From: J134 sp964484045
Lineage (GTDB): Bacteria > Pseudomonadota > Alphaproteobacteria > Sphingomonadales > Rhodothalassiaceae
Length of the DNA stretch: 64,000 nucleotides
Assembly: GCA_964484045.1 (NCBI GenBank)
Contig: CAZAEP010000001.1
Span: 14,539-78,538, forward strand
Direction of reading: 5' to 3'
Under the pieces are notes generated by a model, which worked only from the letters and a program-made list of their open reading frames with translations, was not told where the DNA came from and did not search any database. Every line of letters starts with the position of its first letter. Positions within the stretch are counted from its first letter, which is position 1. Both the position numbers and the translations under genes were made by a program. This document shows, in pieces, positions 18,280 to 27,079 of the stretch.

Positions 18280-21276
18280 CTAGAATCCGATATTGAGCCG
18301 CACATAGGCGAGCCGCCCTCTCGGGTCGTGCACCCGCGCCTCGAAGCCGCTGTTGGTGTTCACGAAGGGCGGTTTCTCATCGGTCAGATTGATGATGCCC
18401 GTCGTCAGGGTGACATGGTCCGTGGCGGCCAGGCCGAACGTCTCGCCCAGTTCGACGCTGTACTGAATGTCGAAGGTGAGCTGGGCATCGACGCGACCGT
18501 TCTCCTCGAAGCCGTTGCCCGTCGGGCTGATCTGATCGTCATCGAAGCTGTCGATGAAGCGCGCGACGGCAAGGACGCTGTGCGCCCCCTTGTTCCAGGT
18601 GACGCCGGCATTGAAGCGCAGGGGCGGCGTGGGATCGCCGATATTGCGGAAATTGCGGCTGCCCTTGCCGTTGATCTTGATGCCGAGCGTCGGGTCCTCG
18701 ACCGTGTAGCCGATGATCAGCGTGCCCTCGAAATAGGGGCGGAAGACGCCGATATCGGTCTCCTTGGTGTACACCGCCTTGAAGTCGATGCCGTCGGTCT
18801 TGATCGAGGGGGCGTTGACGAACTGCACATTGACCTGCGTCAGGAGCGGCACGCCGGTGGCGCGGAAGAAGCGCGCGGGATTGAAGAGCGCCGCCGGATT
18901 GCCGGTGGTGCGGAAGATCTCGCCCGCGGCGTCGAGCAGGGCCTGCGCGTTCTCCTTGACGATCACATCCCTGAAATGGAAGTTCCAGTAATCGGCCTCG
19001 ATCGTCAGCTCCGGCGAGACCTCATAGGTGAAGCCGACATTGAACTGATCCGATTCCTCGGGCTTCAGATTCGCGTTGCCGAGCGTGAAGCCGCCGACAA
19101 AACCGGTGTTGCCGAGAAACGGGTCGTTGACCTGCAGCAGCGTCACGCCGCCGGCGCTGCGCTGCTGGAAGATCGAGGGCGCGCGGAACGAGGTGCTGTA
19201 GGAGCTGCGGATCTGCAGCCCGTCCATCACGTGCATCGCGCTCGAAATCTTCGGATCGAGCGTCGACTTGATGTTCTGCGTGTTCTCGAAACGCCCGGCG
19301 GCGGTGATGTCCCACCAGGTCGCGACCGGAAAGGAGACCTCGACGAAGCCGGCCCAGGTGTCGCGACTGTCGGCGAAATCCCCGACCTTGGTTCCCGCGC
19401 CGCTGAGGAAGAGGAAATTGCCGCTGTTGAGATTCTCGTCGGCATCGAGAGAGAAGCCCTCATGACGGAACTGCCCGCCCAGAGCGACCCCGATGGGCCC
19501 GCCGGGCAAGCTGAAGCTGTCGCCGAGATCGCCCGACAGGATGGCGTCCACCGTCCACAGGCGCGACCGGAGGTCCTGCCGCGAGAAGGCGAGGAAATCG
19601 TCGATGACCTCCTGCGAGTTCGCCACCGGTACGGGCAGGCCGGTCACCGGGTCGATGACCGTATCCCCGGGCGATGCCGTGTTGGCCGAGCCGAAGGGAT
19701 TGAAGAACAGGCAGTCGCCCTGGCCGCGCACGGCGCCAACGCCGCCGAGCGGGCAGTTCGGGCCGCCGAAGCCGTTGAGCGCCGCGAAGAAGCGGTCGGC
19801 CAGGGTGTCGCGGGCGATGACCGAAAAGTCGTTCGAGCCGCGCATGATCGAGAAATCATATGTCCAGCGGGACGACAGGTCGCCGCGCAGGCCGGCGACG
19901 CCGCGGAAGGTGTCCGAATTGTGCCGGCTCTGCGGGAAGGGGCCGAAGCCGATCGGACGGATGAGGCCGAAGAGATCGACATTGAAGGGGTTGAACGGAT
20001 TGGGCGGCGCGCCAATGAGGCTGTTCGCCGCCGGGCCGCCGAAGACATTGGTGTTCAGGATCGGGAAGGTCGGCGAATTGTTGCGCCGCGTGCGGTTGCG
20101 GGCGAAGCCGAACTCGCCGTAGAACTCCATCGCATCGAAGAGCTGATAGGTGACGTTCGCATAGCCCTGCAGGCGGGTCGATTCGGGCACCAGATTGAAG
20201 GCGTCGCCGAAATCGAGGATGCACACCTGCAATCCGGTCGGAGTGGTGGCGGCCAGCGAATTCGAGAACGGCCCGTCGGCAACCGGCGTCTTGGGGCAGT
20301 CCGGATCGCGCACGCCGGCCGAATCCGGCGACATGCCGAGCGCGAGCTTGTCGATGCCGGCGTCGATCGCCGACGCCGCGCCCGGCGAGCTCAGGATGGC
20401 GCCGAGCTGCTGCGGCACGGCCGACGGCGGCAACTGACCGCTCTGCAGGAGAAGCAGGAAGGCCGGAACGAAGGTCCCGGGCTGACCGATGGCGCTGACA
20501 TCGGGGCCGAATTTGGGGCTCAGGCGCCGCTCCTGCGTGGTCAGCGGGGTGCGGTCGAGATAGCTGATCGCCATGATCGCATGGCCGCGGTCATCGTCGA
20601 AGCTCGTGCCGGCGATGCCCTCGACGCGGACATCCGAGGAGCTTCCCTGGTCGGTGACCGCCTTGAACTCGCCTTCGAGCTCGAGGCCCTCGAAACGGTT
20701 GCGGGTGATGAAATTGACGACGCCGGCGACGGCGTCGGAACCATAGAGCGCGGCCGCCCCGTCCTTCACGATCTCGAGCCGCCCGATGGCGATCGAGGGG
20801 ACGAGAGAGGCCGTATCGACGAAGAGCACGCCGTCGTCGGTCGGCGTTCCGGCGACGACCTGACGCTTGCCGTTCAGGAGAACGAGGGTCGACGCCACGC
20901 CGAGGCCGCGCAAATTGAAATTCTCGGTTCCGGTCGTCAGATTCTGGGTGAACGCATCGGGATTGTTCTGCGAGCCCGTATTGAAGGTCAGTGTCTGGAT
21001 GAGATCGGCAACGGTGGTCGCTCCCGCCTGCGCCATGTCGTCGCGTCCGATCACCGCGATCGGCGCCCCCACGCCGGCCTCGGTGCGACGGCGGATATAG
21101 GAGCCGGTGACCACCACCTCCTCGATGACCTGGCCCTCGGCACCCTGTTGCGCGCTCGCGGCCGGGCCGGCCGGCTGCTGCGCCGACGCCGGGGCGCTCA
21201 TGCCCGCGCCGATCATCGCCATTGCGCCGAGCAGGGTGGATCCCATCAGCAGGCGCTTTGTCGGGGTCTCTGTCAT
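18280..21276 (-). CDS. TonB-dependent outer-membrane receptor (second paralogue)
   Basis: 998 aa from ATG 21276, which has AGGGAGG upstream; 28 extra upstream codons are not signal-like and were rejected. The signal peptide ends in APASAQ. The plug starts EEVVVTGSYIRRR and shares with its neighbour the QNNPDAFTQNLTTGTE and LRGLG.ASTLVLL.G.RQV patterns. The barrel ends in YVRLNIGF. Duplication followed by divergence of the barrel suggests related but distinct ligands. Divergent to the short-chain dehydrogenase gene; a TATAAT -10-like element lies about 85 bp upstream of the start. Confidence 0.88.
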   Translation of the reverse strand: MTETPTKRLLMGSTLLGAMAMIGAGMSAPASAQQPAGPAASAQQGAEGQVIEEVVVTGSYIRRRTEAGVGAPIAVIGRDDMAQAGATTVADLIQTLTFNTGSQNNPDAFTQNLTTGTENFNLRGLGVASTLVLLNGKRQVVAGTPTDDGVLFVDTASLVPSIAIGRLEIVKDGAAALYGSDAVAGVVNFITRNRFEGLELEGEFKAVTDQGSSSDVRVEGIAGTSFDDDRGHAIMAISYLDRTPLTTQERRLSPKFGPDVSAIGQPGTFVPAFLLLLQSGQLPPSAVPQQLGAILSSPGAASAIDAGIDKLALGMSPDSAGVRDPDCPKTPVADGPFSNSLAATTPTGLQVCILDFGDAFNLVPESTRLQGYANVTYQLFDAMEFYGEFGFARNRTRRNNSPTFPILNTNVFGGPAANSLIGAPPNPFNPFNVDLFGLIRPIGFGPFPQSRHNSDTFRGVAGLRGDLSSRWTYDFSIMRGSNDFSVIARDTLADRFFAALNGFGGPNCPLGGVGAVRGQGDCLFFNPFGSANTASPGDTVIDPVTGLPVPVANSQEVIDDFLAFSRQDLRSRLWTVDAILSGDLGDSFSLPGGPIGVALGGQFRHEGFSLDADENLNSGNFLFLSGAGTKVGDFADSRDTWAGFVEVSFPVATWWDITAAGRFENTQNIKSTLDPKISSAMHVMDGLQIRSSYSTSFRAPSIFQQRSAGGVTLLQVNDPFLGNTGFVGGFTLGNANLKPEESDQFNVGFTYEVSPELTIEADYWNFHFRDVIVKENAQALLDAAGEIFRTTGNPAALFNPARFFRATGVPLLTQVNVQFVNAPSIKTDGIDFKAVYTKETDIGVFRPYFEGTLIIGYTVEDPTLGIKINGKGSRNFRNIGDPTPPLRFNAGVTWNKGAHSVLAVARFIDSFDDDQISPTGNGFEENGRVDAQLTFDIQYSVELGETFGLAATDHVTLTTGIINLTDEKPPFVNTNSGFEARVHDPRGRLAYVRLNIGF

Positions 21277-21359
21277 CGATGTCCTCCCTGGAGCCTTATG
21301 TTGCGACCGGCGTCGCAGCCCTGTTTTTTCGCGGCCTCCCTTAAGGCCATGCAAGTCCA

Positions 21360-21365
21360 ATTATA
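21360..21365 (-). promoter_or_regulatory. TATAAT -10-like element upstream of the second TonB receptor
   Basis: The minus strand reads TATATAAT here, an AT-rich island in GC-rich surroundings, 84 bp before the receptor ATG. No good -35 sits at 16-18 bp (TTGTCC is only about 13 bp away), so the hexamer alone supports the call. Confidence 0.4.
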
Positions 21366-21533
21366 TACGTGATCCTGCGGACAAGCGAAATGCCCATCGT
21401 GCGAAACACTAGCCCGGAGCCGCAGCCGTTGTCCCACGGCAACACCTACCGGAATCGGCATGTCGCGAAAAGATCGTCGTCCGCCGCTTGATGAGCGAAC
21501 GCGAAAACGAGCCCGGAGCCAGGGAGACGCGGG

Positions 21534-22307
21534 ATGACAGGAGAGCGCGAGGGACGACTTTCCGGCAAGGTGGCGCTCGTCACCGGCGCGGCGTCGGGCC
21601 TGGGGCGCGCCACGGCGATCCTCTTCGCCCGGGAGGGCGCGCGCGTGGCCTGCAGCGACATCGACCTTGCAGGTGCGCGGAACACCGCAGAAACCTGCGG
21701 CTCCGACGCCATCGCCCTCGCCCAGGACGTCACCGACGAGGCCCGCTGGCGTGCCGTCATCGCCGATGTGGAGACCCGTCTCGGCGCCCTTCACATCCTC
21801 GTCAACAATGCCGGCATCGGCCTTCCGGGGTCGATCGAGTCGACCCCGAGCGAGGACTGGCGGCGGGTTCATGCGGTCGATCTGGACAGCGTCTTCTACG
21901 GCTGCCGGGCGGTGCTCGGCGCCATGCGCCGTGCCGGAACGGGCGCCATCGTCAATGTCAGCTCGATCGCCGGCATCGTCGCCGACGGAAATCTCGCCGC
22001 CTATTGCTCGGCCAAGGCCGCGGTGCGCCATCTGACCAAGTCGGTGGCGCTTCATTGCGCCCGCAATCGCGACCCGATTCGCTGCAACTCGGTCCATCCC
22101 GCCTTCATCGACACGCCCCTGCTCGACGCCGCGATTCCCCATCTGTCGCGGGAGGAGCTCCTCGCGCGGCTCGCCGCGGGCAACCCCATGGGGTGCGTCG
22201 GCGAGCCGGACGATGTCGCCCATGCCATCCTCTACCTCGCCAGCGACGAGGCGAAATTCGTGACCGGCGCGGAACTTGTCATCGACGGCGGGCTGAGCGC
22301 GCAGTAA
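21534..22307 (+). CDS. short-chain dehydrogenase/reductase (SDR, classical)
   Basis: 257 aa Rossmann enzyme. The cofactor motif TGAASGLG is near residues 17-24, NNAG marks the beta-4 strand, and the catalytic Ser plus YCSAK give the Ser-Tyr-Lys triad. The ending VTGAELVIDGG is typical. The acidic residue in CSDID after beta-2 favours NAD(H) over NADP(H). The NSVHPAFIDTPLL segment resembles hydroxysteroid- or cyclic-alcohol-dehydrogenase-like SDRs, but substrate is not provable. AGGGAG precedes the ATG. It is divergent from the paired TonB receptors and could act on the same imported compound as the CoA-transferase. Confidence 0.82.
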   Translation: MTGEREGRLSGKVALVTGAASGLGRATAILFAREGARVACSDIDLAGARNTAETCGSDAIALAQDVTDEARWRAVIADVETRLGALHILVNNAGIGLPGSIESTPSEDWRRVHAVDLDSVFYGCRAVLGAMRRAGTGAIVNVSSIAGIVADGNLAAYCSAKAAVRHLTKSVALHCARNRDPIRCNSVHPAFIDTPLLDAAIPHLSREELLARLAAGNPMGCVGEPDDVAHAILYLASDEAKFVTGAELVIDGGLSAQ

Positions 22308-22547
22308 AGAGCGGCGATTCATTAACCATATTCGTCCGGAAACGGCCGCGCAACACCCGCTTTTATTGCAATCCGCTCACGAAAGCGTGCGATGATCATG
22401 GTTGATCCTGTGTTAGGTTTTTCCCTCGCGGGGTGGCATTCCGGGCCGTGACCGACCGCAGACGGCGGCGCAGCGGGCGCAGCGTCTGCGGCCGACATGG
22501 ACGGGGGTCATGTCGCTGTTTGCCAACCTGATCAAAGGGGGGATTGC

Positions 22548-24716
22548 ATGAACAGATCGATCACCTGTCTCGCCGTGACGGCGGGCCTTCTGCTCGCCGG
22601 CGGCGCCGGTCCGGCGCTTGCCGGGCCGGGAGGCGGCGCCGCCTCGATGGCGGCGGCGAAAGTGGGGCCGATGCACAAGCTCGCGCCCGACCTGAGGGCG
22701 CTCTACGATCGGAAGATGCACGGCCTTTACGCCGGCACGGCGCCGGCCATGGCGCCGGAATATGACGGCTACGCCGCCATCGACGCGGCGGCCGAGGACG
22801 TCGACGCCCTCAAGGCGCGGCTTTCGGCGCTGGGGGCCGAACGCATCTCGTCCTTCGGCCACATGGTCTCCGCCCTCGTCCCCGTCGACGCGCTCGACGA
22901 CCTCGCGACGAGCGATGTGCTGCTCTACGCCCGGCCGTCGCTGGCCCGTTCGGATGCCGGACTCGTCACCTCGGAAGGCGACATCACCCTGCGCAGCGAC
23001 GAGGCGCGGGCGGCGTTCGAGGTCGACGGCAGGCGCACGCGCGTCGGCATCCTGTCGGACAGCTTCAACTGTCGCCGCGATCCGGCGAGCGTCGCCACCA
23101 CAATGGACCAGGACATCGCGTCGGACGACCTGCCCGCGGACATCCTCATCCTCGAGGATCTGACCTCCGGATGCAGCGACGAAGGCCGCGCCATGGGGCA
23201 GCTCGTCCACGATGTCGCGCCGGGCGCCGCCCTCGCCTTCCACACCGCTTTCCTCGGCCAGGCGGACTTCGCCAACGGCATCCTGGAGCTGGCGTTCGAG
23301 GCGGGCTCCGACGTCATCGTCGACGACGTCATCTTCTTCGCCGAGCCCATGTTCCAGGACGGAATCCTGGCCCAGGCCGCCGACATCGTGAATTCCTGGG
23401 GCGTCCCCTATTTTTCCTCCGCCGGCAACAACGCCCGCGATTCCTATGAGGACGAATTCCGGGCCGTCACGGCGACGAACGACGGCATCAGCGGCACCTG
23501 GCACGATTTCGATCCCGGACCCGGCGTCGATACGCTGCAGGATTTCTTCCTCTCGACATCGAGCGGATTCGCCCAGACCACGCTCAGCTTCCAGTGGGAC
23601 GAGCCCTTCTTCTCGGTCAGCGGTGCGCCCGGCTCGGCAAGCGATGTCGACGCCGTCTTCTTCGACGCCGACGGCAATGTGCTGCTCGACTGTTTCGCCG
23701 ATTTCGACCCCGCGGCCTTTCCCGCCACCGGAGGTTTCCCGCCGCTGTGCCAGTTCGGCTCCACGGACAATCGCGGCGGCGACGCCGTCGATCTGCCGTC
23801 GGTGGTGAGCTTCATCGGGCCGGTCACCGTCCAGCTCGGCTTCTTCGTCGCCGCCGGACCGGCGCCGCACCATGTCAAATACGTGCCCTTCGACCGTTCG
23901 GGCGGATTCGCCATCGCCGAATACGCCACCGACAGCGGCACGGCCTACGGACACACGAATGCCGCCGGCGCGGAAGCGGTCGGAGCCGCCTTCTGGCTCT
24001 ATACCGAGGAATTCACGGCACCGGACACCACCTTCCTCGGCGGGGACTGCATTCCCGCCTGTCTCAACAGCTTCTCCTCGGCGGGCGGCGTGCCGATCTT
24101 CCTCGACACCGACGGAAACCGCCTCGCGACCCCGGATATCCGGCCGAAGCCGGGGGTCGTCGGTCCCGACGGCGGCAACACGACCTTCTTCGTCAGCGAC
24201 ACGAGCCTCGATCCCGACAGCTTCCCGAACTTCTTCGGCACCTCGGCCTCGGCACCGCATGTGGCGGCGGTGGCGGCCCTGATGCTCGATGAGGAGGAGG
24301 CCGGAATCGTCGACAAGAAGGGCCGCTTCCGCGTCTGCCATGTGCCGCCGGGCGACCCGGACGACGAGAAGAGCATCAAGGTCGGCGCAGCGTCCGTCCT
24401 CACCCATCTCCTGCACGGGGACCGCTTGCGCAAGTGCGACGCGATCACGCCGGCGGAGATTCACGGCATCCTGCGTGCGACCGCCCAGGACATGAGCGAA
24501 CGCTGGACCGGCATCTTCCGCACGTCGACGGGGTTCCTCGTCCTGATCGAGGAAGTCGCCGACGCCTTGGGCTTCGATTTCGATACCGGCTTCGGCATGG
24601 TCGACGCCTTCGAGGCCCTGCGGGCCCTCGACGACGACGACGATGATGACGAGGTCGCCGAGAACGAGGACGATGACGACGATCATCACAAGAAGGGTCA
24701 TGGCGACGACGACTGA
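22548..24716 (+). CDS. secreted subtilase-like (S8) serine protease with inserted Cys-module and Asp-rich tail
   Basis: 722 aa from ATG 22548 after AAAGGGGGG. The signal peptide ends in GPALA. An N-terminal region (about 30-160) resembles a propeptide. The S8-like core shows Asp171 (VGILSDSFN), an oxyanion SSAGNN near 290-295 and the Ser motif FFGTSASAP with Ser566. The canonical HGTH motif is absent; the matching stretch reads SDEGRAMGQLVHDVAPGA with only His221. Between the Ser helix and the next helix a module of about 40 residues is inserted, CHVPPGDP through HLLHGD to Cys630. The C-terminus is a run of Asp with His/Lys. It is a single-gene unit ending at a strong hairpin. Confidence 0.78.
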   Translation: MNRSITCLAVTAGLLLAGGAGPALAGPGGGAASMAAAKVGPMHKLAPDLRALYDRKMHGLYAGTAPAMAPEYDGYAAIDAAAEDVDALKARLSALGAERISSFGHMVSALVPVDALDDLATSDVLLYARPSLARSDAGLVTSEGDITLRSDEARAAFEVDGRRTRVGILSDSFNCRRDPASVATTMDQDIASDDLPADILILEDLTSGCSDEGRAMGQLVHDVAPGAALAFHTAFLGQADFANGILELAFEAGSDVIVDDVIFFAEPMFQDGILAQAADIVNSWGVPYFSSAGNNARDSYEDEFRAVTATNDGISGTWHDFDPGPGVDTLQDFFLSTSSGFAQTTLSFQWDEPFFSVSGAPGSASDVDAVFFDADGNVLLDCFADFDPAAFPATGGFPPLCQFGSTDNRGGDAVDLPSVVSFIGPVTVQLGFFVAAGPAPHHVKYVPFDRSGGFAIAEYATDSGTAYGHTNAAGAEAVGAAFWLYTEEFTAPDTTFLGGDCIPACLNSFSSAGGVPIFLDTDGNRLATPDIRPKPGVVGPDGGNTTFFVSDTSLDPDSFPNFFGTSASAPHVAAVAALMLDEEEAGIVDKKGRFRVCHVPPGDPDDEKSIKVGAASVLTHLLHGDRLRKCDAITPAEIHGILRATAQDMSERWTGIFRTSTGFLVLIEEVADALGFDFDTGFGMVDAFEALRALDDDDDDDEVAENEDDDDDHHKKGHGDDD

Positions 24717-24740
24717 GAACGGTCGTCCCGCTCACTGATC

Positions 24741-24784
24741 GAATGGCGGGCGGACCTCGGTCCGCCCGTCTTCTTTCGCCATTC
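24741..24784 (+). terminator. rho-independent terminator after the subtilase gene
   Basis: GGGCGGACC (24748-24756), loop TC, GGTCCGCCC (24759-24767), then GTCTTCTTTC. An outer inverted repeat, GAATGGCG/CGCCATTC (24741-24748 and 24777-24784), flanks it. It starts 25 nt after the stop. Confidence 0.7.
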
Positions 24785-24844
24785 TCGCCACCGTCCGTCA
24801 TGTCGCCATTGACGTCGCGACGCGGCGAGGCTATCGCCGGCGGC

Positions 24845-26014
24845 ATGGTCCGGACCAGGCCCCCGACACGACTCCCTCTCGCCGAGTTTGCGCGCCGCAA
24901 GCTCGCCGATCTCGCCGAGCGCGGGATCCTGCGCCGCCTCGCCACGAGCCGTCGCGGCGCCCATCAGGAGGTCGAGCGCGACGGCCGGCGTCTCGTCGCC
25001 TTCTGCGACAACGACTATCTCGGCCTGACGCAGGATCCGCGCGTCAAGGCGGCGGCGCAGGCGGCGATCGCGGCCCATGGCGCCGGCGCCGGCGCCTCGC
25101 GTCACATCACCGGCAATCCGCCGCTCTACGAGGCTCTCGAAGCGCGGCTCGCCGCCTTCAAGGGCCATGAGGCGGCGGTCGTTTTCGGCAGCGGCTATCT
25201 CGCCAATGTCGGCGCCGTGCCCGTTCTCGCCGGCCGCGGCGACCTCGTTCTCATCGACGAGCTCGCGCATGCCTGCCTCTTTGCCGGCGCGCAACTGGGC
25301 GGGGCGCGCGTCTGCCGTTTCCGGCACAATGACCTCGCCGATGCCGAGCGCCTGCTCGCGACGCGACGCCACCGCCACGAGCGTGCGCTGATCGTCACCG
25401 ACGGCGTCTTCTCGATGGACGGCGATCAGGCGCCCCTGGCGGCGCTGCAGGATCTCGCCGGGCGCCACGACGCCTGGCTCTATGTCGACGACGCGCACGG
25501 CCTCGGTGTGCTGGGCGCGGGGCGCGGCACCGCCGCCGAGCAGGGCGTGCGCCTGTCTCTCGGCATGGGCACGCTGTCGAAGGCGCTCGGCTCCTATGGC
25601 GGCTATGTCAGCGGCCCCGCACCGGTCATCGACCTGATCAGGTCGCGCGCACGCAGTCTCATCTACACCACCGGCCTGCCGCCGGCGGCGACGGCAGCGG
25701 CGCTGGCGGCGCTCGAGATCATCGAGCGCGAACCCGAACGCTGCCGGGTGCCCTTGGCCCATGCCCGCCGCTTTGCCGCGCGGCTCGGCCTGGCGAAGCC
25801 CGAAAGCGCCATCGTGCCGCTCGTTCTCGGCACGCCGCAGGCGGCGCTCGCAGCGCAACGGGCACTCGAGGAGGCGGGCTTTCTCGTCGTCGCCATCCGC
25901 CCGCCGACGGTGCCCGAGGGGACCGCCCGCCTGCGCCTCTCCTTCACCGCCGCGCACCGGACCGAGGATATCGATCGCCTCGCCGACGCGGTGCGCGCGC
26001 TCGGCCTCGCCTGA
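24845..26014 (+). CDS. bioF: 8-amino-7-oxononanoate synthase
   Basis: 389 aa from ATG 24845. A PLP-dependent alpha-oxoamine synthase: FCDNDYLGL at the N-terminus, SRHITGN, VDDAHGLGVLG and the PLP-Lys motif GTLSKALGSYGG with Lys246. It condenses pimeloyl-ACP/CoA with alanine in biotin synthesis. An in-frame ATG at 24743 was rejected because it lies inside the upstream terminator; ATG 24800 remains possible. The bioD start follows one base after its stop. No bioB, bioA or bioC/H is in the window, so the pathway must be completed elsewhere or is split. Confidence 0.88.
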   Translation: MVRTRPPTRLPLAEFARRKLADLAERGILRRLATSRRGAHQEVERDGRRLVAFCDNDYLGLTQDPRVKAAAQAAIAAHGAGAGASRHITGNPPLYEALEARLAAFKGHEAAVVFGSGYLANVGAVPVLAGRGDLVLIDELAHACLFAGAQLGGARVCRFRHNDLADAERLLATRRHRHERALIVTDGVFSMDGDQAPLAALQDLAGRHDAWLYVDDAHGLGVLGAGRGTAAEQGVRLSLGMGTLSKALGSYGGYVSGPAPVIDLIRSRARSLIYTTGLPPAATAAALAALEIIEREPERCRVPLAHARRFAARLGLAKPESAIVPLVLGTPQAALAAQRALEEAGFLVVAIRPPTVPEGTARLRLSFTAAHRTEDIDRLADAVRALGLA

Positions 26015-26015
26015 G

Positions 26016-26690
26016 ATGCCCGCGCTTTTCATCACCGCCACCGGCACCGGCGTCGGCAAGACGACGCTCGCCGCCACGCTCGTCCATCAACTGAACGCCG
26101 CCGGGCACAAGGCGCGGGCGCTCAAGCCGGTGCTGAGCGGCTATGACGCCGCCGACGCGACCAACGATGCGGCCGTCCTCCTGCGTGCCGGCGGGCGGGA
26201 GGCGGACGCGGCGGCGCAGGCGGCGATCGCCCCCTGGCGCTTCGCCGCCCCGCTGTCTCCCGACATGGCGGCGGCGCGCGAGGGCCGGACCATCGACGTC
26301 GCGGCGCTCGTCGCCTGGTGCCGGAAACAGATGCATGCCGAGGGCTGGACCCTCATCGAGGGCATCGGCGGCGCCTTCGTGCCGCTCGACGCGCACAGCC
26401 TCGTCGTCGACTGGATGGCGGCGCTGGGCTGCCCCTTCCTGCTCGTCGCCGGCAGCTATCTCGGCACCCTGAGCCACACCATCGCCACCGTCGAGGCGCT
26501 TGCCGCACGCGGCCTCCGGCCCCATGCGCTCGTTCTGAGCGACCGCGGCGACGGTCCCCTCCCGGCGGCGGAGACCGCGAGCGCGCTCGGAGAGCGCCTG
26601 CGACGGCCGGTCCACATCCTGCCGCCGCTTGACGGTGCGAGGCCCTGGTCCCGGGCCCCCGACCTGCTCGCACCGCTCGGCATGAACTGA
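26016..26690 (+). CDS. bioD: ATP-dependent dethiobiotin synthetase
   Basis: 224 aa. The P-loop TGTGVGKT at residues 9-16 and the family motif EGIGGAFVPLD (usual form EGAGG..VPL) are clear. It closes the ureido ring on DAPA with CO2 and ATP, giving dethiobiotin. The ATG begins one base after the bioF stop, so the two are translationally linked. Confidence 0.9.
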   Translation: MPALFITATGTGVGKTTLAATLVHQLNAAGHKARALKPVLSGYDAADATNDAAVLLRAGGREADAAAQAAIAPWRFAAPLSPDMAAAREGRTIDVAALVAWCRKQMHAEGWTLIEGIGGAFVPLDAHSLVVDWMAALGCPFLLVAGSYLGTLSHTIATVEALAARGLRPHALVLSDRGDGPLPAAETASALGERLRRPVHILPPLDGARPWSRAPDLLAPLGMN

Positions 26691-26854
26691 CGGAGGCGGC
26701 CTTTTCTTCCCGGCAAAGCCTGCCGGGACGACCGCTCCGCCGCCGCCCGCGCATCGAGAAAATCCGTCTTTTCCATGACTTGTCCGCCGTCCGCCGGACT
26801 GGCCCGGCTCTTGCTCGGTGGCTCCCGGTGCAACCGCGTGAAGGAGGATGAGCC

Positions 26855-27079
26855 ATGCCGGAAATGCAGGATTTCGATCCCGATATCTATTTCGGAATCG
26901 CCGCCGAGAATCTGCTCAGGAACTTCGGCGAGCGGGCGCTCCATTACGCCGAGGAGGCGCTCAGGAAGATGCGCGCCCTCGGCGACGACGACGGCTTCGA
27001 CATGTGGCTCGGCATCCAGCGGCAGATGATCGCGCGTGTCCGTCGCACGCATATCCCCGAAGGCACCACGATTCACTGA
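26855..27079 (+). CDS. small uncharacterised protein, 74 aa
   Basis: Strong Shine-Dalgarno (GAAGGAGGATGAGCC directly before ATG), so translation is likely. The product is acidic at its N-terminus and mostly helical, with a segment RALHYAEEALRKMRALGDDD followed by FDMWLGIQRQM. The A-x-x-Y-A-E-E ... M-W pattern is like small alphaproteobacterial domains of the DUF6961 type, but I cannot confirm membership. No signal peptide or membrane segment. It stands alone after bioD (164-bp gap) and its stop overlaps the end of the convergent alkyltransferase-like gene by 7 bp. Function unknown. Confidence 0.65.
   Translation: MPEMQDFDPDIYFGIAAENLLRNFGERALHYAEEALRKMRALGDDDGFDMWLGIQRQMIARVRRTHIPEGTTIH

Noticed and set aside
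21302..21336. Hairpin TGCGAC-CGGC-GTCGCA followed by T6 upstream of the second TonB receptor.
   Set aside because: It would terminate plus-strand transcription where no plus-strand gene lies upstream, and the T-run is 6 nt from the stem.
24743..24844. Earlier ATG for bioF at 24743.
   Set aside because: It lies inside the terminator hairpin of the subtilase gene, so it would not be in the bioF transcript.
26708..26728. Perfect hairpin TCCCGGCA-AAGCC-TGCCGGGA after bioD considered as terminator.
   Set aside because: No T-run follows in either direction; it may be structural but evidence is too weak to list.
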